Shown here in pieces: positions 4,235 to 7,332 of a stretch of 7,332 bases of DNA. How positions within the stretch are numbered: position 1 is the stretch's first letter; every line of letters begins with the position of its first letter. The stretch comes from an uncultured Collinsella sp. (GTDB lineage Bacteria; Actinomycetota; Coriobacteriia; Coriobacteriales; Coriobacteriaceae): contig CABURV010000078.1 of the NCBI GenBank assembly GCA_902494035.1, positions 1-7,332 on the forward strand, given 5' to 3'. A model generated the notes under the pieces. It saw only the letters and a program-made list of their open reading frames with translations, did not search any database and had not been told where the DNA came from. Both the position numbers and the translations under genes were made by a program.

Positions 4235-5284
4235 CTAGTACACCATACCCATGGCGTCCTGAACCTCTGCCAGGGTCTGCTCGGCGATTTCGTTGGCGCG
4301 ACGGTTGCCCTCGTGCAGCACGTCCTTCACATAGTCCAGATCGTTCTCGTAGCGCTGGCGACGCTCGCGGATAGGTGCGAAGTACTCGTTGACGGCCTCG
4401 GTCACGTACTTCTTGAGCTGGCCGGAGCCGCCCATGCCAATCTCATCGGCAATCTCGACCTCGGAACGGCCGGTGCAGATTGCAGCCGTCGAAAGCAGGC
4501 CGGACACGCCGGGGCGGTTCTCGGGATCGAACGTGATCATGCGCTCGGAGTCGGTCTGGCTCTTCTTGATGCGCTTTGCCGTCTCCTCGGCGGTCATCGA
4601 GATGTTGATGGCGTTGCCGTAGCTCTTGCTCATCTTTCGACCGTCCAGGCCTGGCAGCAGCGGGGTCTCGGACAGCAGCGCGTCGACCTCGGGGAACACC
4701 TTGCCGTAGCGGTTGTTAAAGCGGCGGGCGATGGTGCGGGTGAGCTCGATGTGCGGCAGCTGGTCACGACCGACGGGCACCACGTTGCCCTTGCAGAACA
4801 GAATGTCGCAGGCCTGGTGCACCGGGTAGGTGAGCAGAAGGCCGGTGAGCTCGTGGCCCGAGGCCTCCATCTCGGCCTTGACCGTGGGGTTGCGCGCCAG
4901 CTCGGCCTCGGACACCAGCGACAGGAACGGCAGCATGAGCTGGTTGGCGGCGGGCACGGCGGAGTGCGCGTAGATCATGGTCTTGTCGGGGTCGATACCG
5001 CAGGCAAGGTAGTCCATGACCATGTTGTACACGTTGTCCTGGATGTGCTCGGTCGTGTCGCGGTCAGTGATGACCTGGTAGTCGGCGATAAGTACGTTGG
5101 TCTTGGCGCCCATGTTCTGCAGCTCAACACGGCCCTTGAGGGTGCCGAAGTAGTGGCCCAGGTGCAGACGGCCGGTGGGGCGGTCGCCGGTGAGCATGGT
5201 GAACTTCTCGGGCGTTTTGGCCAGGCCCTCGCGAATGGCGTTGCTCTTTTGCAGCGCGACTTCGTAGCTGTTCTCGTTTGGCAT
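4235..5284 (-). CDS. trpS: Tryptophanyl-tRNA synthetase
   Basis: A 349-residue cytoplasmic class Ic synthetase that charges tRNA(Trp) with tryptophan using ATP. Signature motifs are intact: the HIGH motif is HLGH (41-44), within LTGDRPTGRLHLGHYFG (31-47), and the KMSKS motif is exact (217-221, within GLDGRKMSKSYGN). Other typical segments are DYQVITDRD (68-76), AHSAVPAANQLM (106-117), TYPVHQACDIL (152-162) and VGRDQLPHIELTR (171-183). The GDRPTG...H(L/I)GHY sequence resembles the TrpRS II type found in clostridia and streptococci rather than the E. coli type; this is from memory of the families. The start at 5284 is fixed by TTAGGAG about 5-6 nt upstream; an upstream ATG at 5389 would add 35 unlike residues. 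No T-box or trp leader peptide is apparent in the 170 bp before it. A strong terminator follows the stop. Confidence 0.96.
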   Translation of the reverse strand: MPNENSYEVALQKSNAIREGLAKTPEKFTMLTGDRPTGRLHLGHYFGTLKGRVELQNMGAKTNVLIADYQVITDRDTTEHIQDNVYNMVMDYLACGIDPDKTMIYAHSAVPAANQLMLPFLSLVSEAELARNPTVKAEMEASGHELTGLLLTYPVHQACDILFCKGNVVPVGRDQLPHIELTRTIARRFNNRYGKVFPEVDALLSETPLLPGLDGRKMSKSYGNAINISMTAEETAKRIKKSQTDSERMITFDPENRPGVSGLLSTAAICTGRSEVEIADEIGMGGSGQLKKYVTEAVNEYFAPIRERRQRYENDLDYVKDVLHEGNRRANEIAEQTLAEVQDAMGMVY

Positions 5285-5454
5285 GATTGCTCCTAACGTA
5301 TGTTCATGGGTCAAGATGATAACGCGTTTATTGGAGGGGTGGTGCGTAAGTAGGCGAGGGGCGGGAGAGGGACGCGCGTGGTGCGGCATGTGCGATGGGT
5401 GCGGCGCGGCTGCGCTTGGCTAACGGTGCCTTGGCGCATCCTCGGCAGCTTGCC

Positions 5455-6654
5455 CTAGAGCTTGTGGTGGCGCTCTTCTTTGCGCTCCTCGGCTGCCTGC
5501 TCCTCCTGCTTAAAGGCGGGGTCGTCGGGGGTGACGAGCTCGTCCTCGTGCGTGCGCTTGTTGTAATGGTGGCGCAGCACGGGCTCAAACAGATGTAGAT
5601 GTTTGGCAAAGGCCGCCGAGCCAATGGCGAGCACGGTAAAGATGAGCACACGCATGGGCACCTCGACCTGGTTAATCGCGGCGGCGCCGGCCGAAAGCAT
5701 GATGCACCAGGCATAGATGAGCAGCACGGCCTGTTTTTGGTTGTAGCCTTCTTGGATTAGGCGGTGGTGGATGTGGCCCTTGTCGGCCTGCCCGATGCTA
5801 ATGTGGGCGCGCCTGCGGCGCACGATGGCGCTAAACGTGTCGATGATGGGCACGCCGGCAACGATGAGCGGGATGATAAGCGAGGTGAGCGCGGCGGTGC
5901 GGCTCACGTTGAGCAGCGAGATGGAGCCCAGTGCAAAGCCCAGAAGCAGCGACCCCGAGTCGCCCAAGAAGATGCTTGCGGGGTTGAAGTTGTAGCGCAA
6001 AAAGGCCAGACAGGCGCCAAAGAGCGCAATGGAGAGCGCGGCGGCGTCGATGCGGCCCGAGAGAACGGCCATCGAAAACATGGTGAACGAGGCAATGCCG
6101 CAGATGCCCGTGGCCAAGCCGTCGAGGCCGTCGATGAGGTTAATGATGTTGGTGAATGCCACCAGATAGATTACGGTGATGGGGTAGGCGAGCCATCCGA
6201 GCATGATCTCGCCGGGGGCAAACGGGTTGACGATGACGCCGATTTTTAGGCCGCCGATACAGGCGATGAGCGCGGCGAGGACCTGTCCGGCCAGCTTTTG
6301 CTTGGGCTTGAGCTGGAAGACGTCGTCGATAGCGCCGGTCGCAAAGATGACGGTAAAGGAGAGCGCCAGCATGGGATAGCTAATGTGAAGGCGCGGGTGC
6401 GGCACCAGGACGGGTGGCCAGCCTAGGTGCCAGGTGCCTAGGATTTGCACAATGCAGGCAACTACCAGGCCCAAAAACACCGCCGTTCCGCCCAAACGCG
6501 GGATGGGCTTGGTGTTGATGCGGCGCTTAGAAGGATAGTCGACGGCATCGAGTTTAATTGCCAAGCGCTTGACCAGGGGCACCGCGAGGAAGGTCGTGAT
6601 AAAGGCCGCCGCTGCCACGCATAGGTACGGTATGTAGCTCGGGGATGAAGCCAT
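5455..6654 (-). CDS. WecA/TagO/MraY-type polyprenyl-phosphate sugar-1-phosphate transferase
   Basis: A 399-residue polytopic inner-membrane enzyme of glycosyltransferase family 4. It moves a sugar-1-phosphate (in characterised relatives GlcNAc-1-P from UDP-GlcNAc) to undecaprenyl phosphate, the first step for wall teichoic acid, capsule or other wall glycopolymers. Motifs: GAIDDVFQLKPKQK (107-120) with the Asp-Asp pair, NIINLIDGLDGLA (169-181), YNFNPASIFLGDSGS (221-235) with the catalytic-site Asp, and RRRRAHISIGQADKGHIHHRL (279-299) with the HxHHR motif of the WecA/TagO branch, which differs from MraY. About ten hydrophobic segments cover residues 6-355. A charged, Glu/Lys/His-rich tail (about 361-399) should lie in the cytoplasm. 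ATG 6654 is chosen over an in-frame TTG at 6672, but neither has a good Shine-Dalgarno; the nearest is GGCGG 11 nt upstream. trpS follows 170 bp downstream without a visible terminator. The exact glycan is unknown. Confidence 0.9.
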   Translation of the reverse strand: MASSPSYIPYLCVAAAAFITTFLAVPLVKRLAIKLDAVDYPSKRRINTKPIPRLGGTAVFLGLVVACIVQILGTWHLGWPPVLVPHPRLHISYPMLALSFTVIFATGAIDDVFQLKPKQKLAGQVLAALIACIGGLKIGVIVNPFAPGEIMLGWLAYPITVIYLVAFTNIINLIDGLDGLATGICGIASFTMFSMAVLSGRIDAAALSIALFGACLAFLRYNFNPASIFLGDSGSLLLGFALGSISLLNVSRTAALTSLIIPLIVAGVPIIDTFSAIVRRRRAHISIGQADKGHIHHRLIQEGYNQKQAVLLIYAWCIMLSAGAAAINQVEVPMRVLIFTVLAIGSAAFAKHLHLFEPVLRHHYNKRTHEDELVTPDDPAFKQEEQAAEERKEERHHKL

Positions 6655-6725
6655 GAATCTAAAAACCGCCAAGCGTCGAAGGAAAAGGTCAGAAGAACGC
6701 CATGCGCAAAGGGCATAGCCGAACC

Positions 6726-6754
6726 ATAATACTCGACCAAGGGGGGTGCATGTA
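6726..6754 (-). promoter_or_regulatory. Possible promoter of the WecA/TagO-type gene
   Basis: On the minus strand TATTAT (6731-6726) matches the -10 consensus in five of six positions. Spaced 17 bp from it is TACATG (6754-6749), a poor -35 box. The inverted repeat GTGCA...TGCAC (6746-6750/6757-6761) overlaps the -35 region and could be an operator. Transcription would begin near 6719, about 65 nt before ATG 6654. Read-through from the upstream 6S RNA gene is the alternative. Confidence 0.35.
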
Positions 6755-6859
6755 ATTGCACGCAGCGATAATCACGCGCTTACCAGATATTGGGATGTTG
6801 TCGATGGCTTGTCGGGATGCCGGCGGGGATCCATATGGACTGTAATGGCGATTTTCGGC

Positions 6860-7030
6860 AAAAGAAAACCACCCCCCACGTTACGAAAATGAACCCACCT
6901 AAAACAGGTGGGTGCCCTCATCGACTGTTCCAGCGTCCTTAACAACGAAGGATACCTGTACTAGGCACGACTGTGTGGGCTCCCTAAATAAACGCGACGG
7001 TTCACCCAGTTGCTCCGCGGGGGGCGGAAT
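6860..7030 (-). ncRNA. ssrS: 6S RNA (probable)
   Basis: 6S RNA mimics an open promoter and holds the housekeeping RNA polymerase holoenzyme in stationary phase. On the minus strand the two ends form a 12-bp closing stem, 7027-7016 (CCGCCCCCCGCG) with 6880-6869 (CGTGGGGGGTGG). The two non-Watson-Crick positions are G-U in minus-strand RNA but A-C in plus-strand RNA, which fixes the strand. The 3' part has a GGGCACCCACCT / AGGTGGGTTCA hairpin (stem 6893-6900 with 6906-6913) resembling the E. coli 6S segment CGACGACACATTCACC...GGGTTCA in order and placement. The stem is followed by TTTTCTTTT (6868-6860), so it doubles as a terminator. A -10 box, TATGAT, ends 7 nt before the predicted 5' end. The length of about 170 nt fits. 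No covariance search was run; the family is recognised by eye. Confidence 0.72.
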
Positions 7031-7036
7031 ACCTAC

Positions 7037-7065
7037 ATCATAAAGCGGCACTTTGTGGATTCCAG
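7037..7065 (-). promoter_or_regulatory. Promoter of the 6S-like RNA
   Basis: On the minus strand TATGAT (7042-7037) is a five-of-six -10 box. CTGGAA (7065-7060), a weak -35, stands 17 bp upstream. The expected start near 7030 coincides with the base of the closing stem, which supports both the promoter and the RNA boundary. Confidence 0.6.
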
Positions 7066-7067
7066 TC

Positions 7068-7096
7068 TTGACATTACAAAAATCGTGTCGGACGAT
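7068..7096 (+). promoter_or_regulatory. Possible divergent promoter for the radical SAM gene
   Basis: TTGACA (7068-7073) is an exact -35 consensus. The best-spaced -10 is GACGAT (7091-7096, 17-bp spacer), which matches only three positions. The hairpin AATCGT/ACGATT (7081-7086/7092-7097) overlaps the spacer and -10. This -35 lies 2 bp from the -35 of the oppositely directed 6S promoter, so the two would share regulation or compete for polymerase. Confidence 0.4.
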
Positions 7097-7180
7097 TACG
7101 GCGCCTTAGGGACGGAGTCGTCTACGCGGCCTGGCCCTTTACGTTTGAGCTGCTGAATCGTTGTTTTGGAGCATGTTTTT

Positions 7181-7332
7181 ATGCCGACGTCGTTGACCGA
7201 ACTTTTTTCGCCCGCCTGCCATTTGTGTCCGCGCCGTTGCGGTGCGGCGCGCGATGAGGGCGCGCGCGGCGTATGCGGTGCTAACGACACGCTCAGGGTG
7301 GCCCGCGCGGCGCTTCATATGTGGGAGGAGCC
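7181..7332 (+). CDS. Radical SAM protein, PflX-like, 3' end outside the window
   Basis: The first 50 residues of an Fe-S protein that matches the N-terminus of the PflX-type radical SAM family (annotated as related to pyruvate formate-lyase activating enzymes). The motif CHLCPRRCGAARDEGARGVCG (13-33) has Cys13, Cys16, Cys20 and Cys32, followed by VARAALHMWEEP (40-51). In this family such a Cys-rich head and the HxWEEP stretch precede the CxxxCxxC cluster that binds the catalytic 4Fe-4S and SAM; that cluster lies past the window edge. GGAG (7168-7171) stands 9 nt before ATG 7181. The leader from the TTGACA promoter would be about 80 nt. The substrate of PflX-like proteins is not generally established, so glycyl-radical activation is only a possibility. 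Confidence 0.82.
   Translation, partial: MPTSLTELFSPACHLCPRRCGAARDEGARGVCGANDTLRVARAALHMWEE

Noticed and set aside
4139..5296. Long plus-strand open frame of 385 codons over trpS
   Set aside because: It mirrors trpS, whose HIGH and KMSKS motifs are unambiguous. It is Val/Leu/Gly/His-rich with no domain, typical of the antisense frame in GC-rich genes.
5764..6249. Plus-strand open frame inside the WecA/TagO-type gene
   Set aside because: Antisense shadow; the minus-strand protein has all family motifs.
7096..7290. 64-codon minus-strand frame over the radical SAM start
   Set aside because: Antisense to a clear Cys-rich radical SAM N-terminus; no ribosome binding site or family resemblance.

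Overview
The window looks like a chromosomal segment of a high-GC Gram-positive gut actinomycete, most likely a member of the Coriobacteriia close to Collinsella. This is inferred from the high GC with strong GC bias at third codon positions, the AGGAG-type ribosome binding sites, a TrpRS of the GDRPTG...HLGH type, an actinobacterial-style IS30 transposase and a dispersed palindromic repeat. No 16S or other phylogenetic marker is present, so the genus is a guess.

Layout, left to right. (1) 1-~915, minus strand: the 5' two thirds of an IS30-family transposase gene running off the left edge. Outside it lie a perfect 38-bp palindrome and a related half-site, probably the element's end or its target. 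(2) ~926-3907, plus strand: a B3/B4-domain protein (standalone tRNA-editing-like fold), a MarR-family regulator with a DegV/FakB-type fatty-acid-binding protein behind it, and a minimal O6-alkylguanine-DNA alkyltransferase. Four copies of one hairpin repeat are interleaved with these genes. They alternate in orientation, and the last three each sit 9-28 bp after a stop codon. (3) 3908-4234: a convergent intergenic region with three consecutive hairpins on the plus strand, the second exposing a C-rich loop complementary to Shine-Dalgarno sequences. These are followed by the intrinsic terminator of trpS, which is read on the minus strand. (4) 4235-6654, minus strand: trpS preceded by a WecA/TagO-type polyprenyl-phosphate sugar-1-phosphate transferase. 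(5) 6860-7030, minus strand: a structured RNA that I read as 6S RNA, with its own promoter. (6) 7068-7332, plus strand: a divergent promoter and the start of a PflX-like radical SAM protein running off the right edge.

Most genes are ordinary housekeeping or envelope functions: tRNA charging, an undecaprenyl-linked glycan initiation step, fatty-acid uptake and alkylation repair. The parts least explained by known families are non-coding: the alternating hairpin repeats, the three-state leader in front of the B3/B4 gene, the candidate small RNA between the alkyltransferase gene and trpS, and the palindrome beside the IS30 element. I saw no CRISPR array, tRNA, rRNA, toxin-antitoxin or defence gene.
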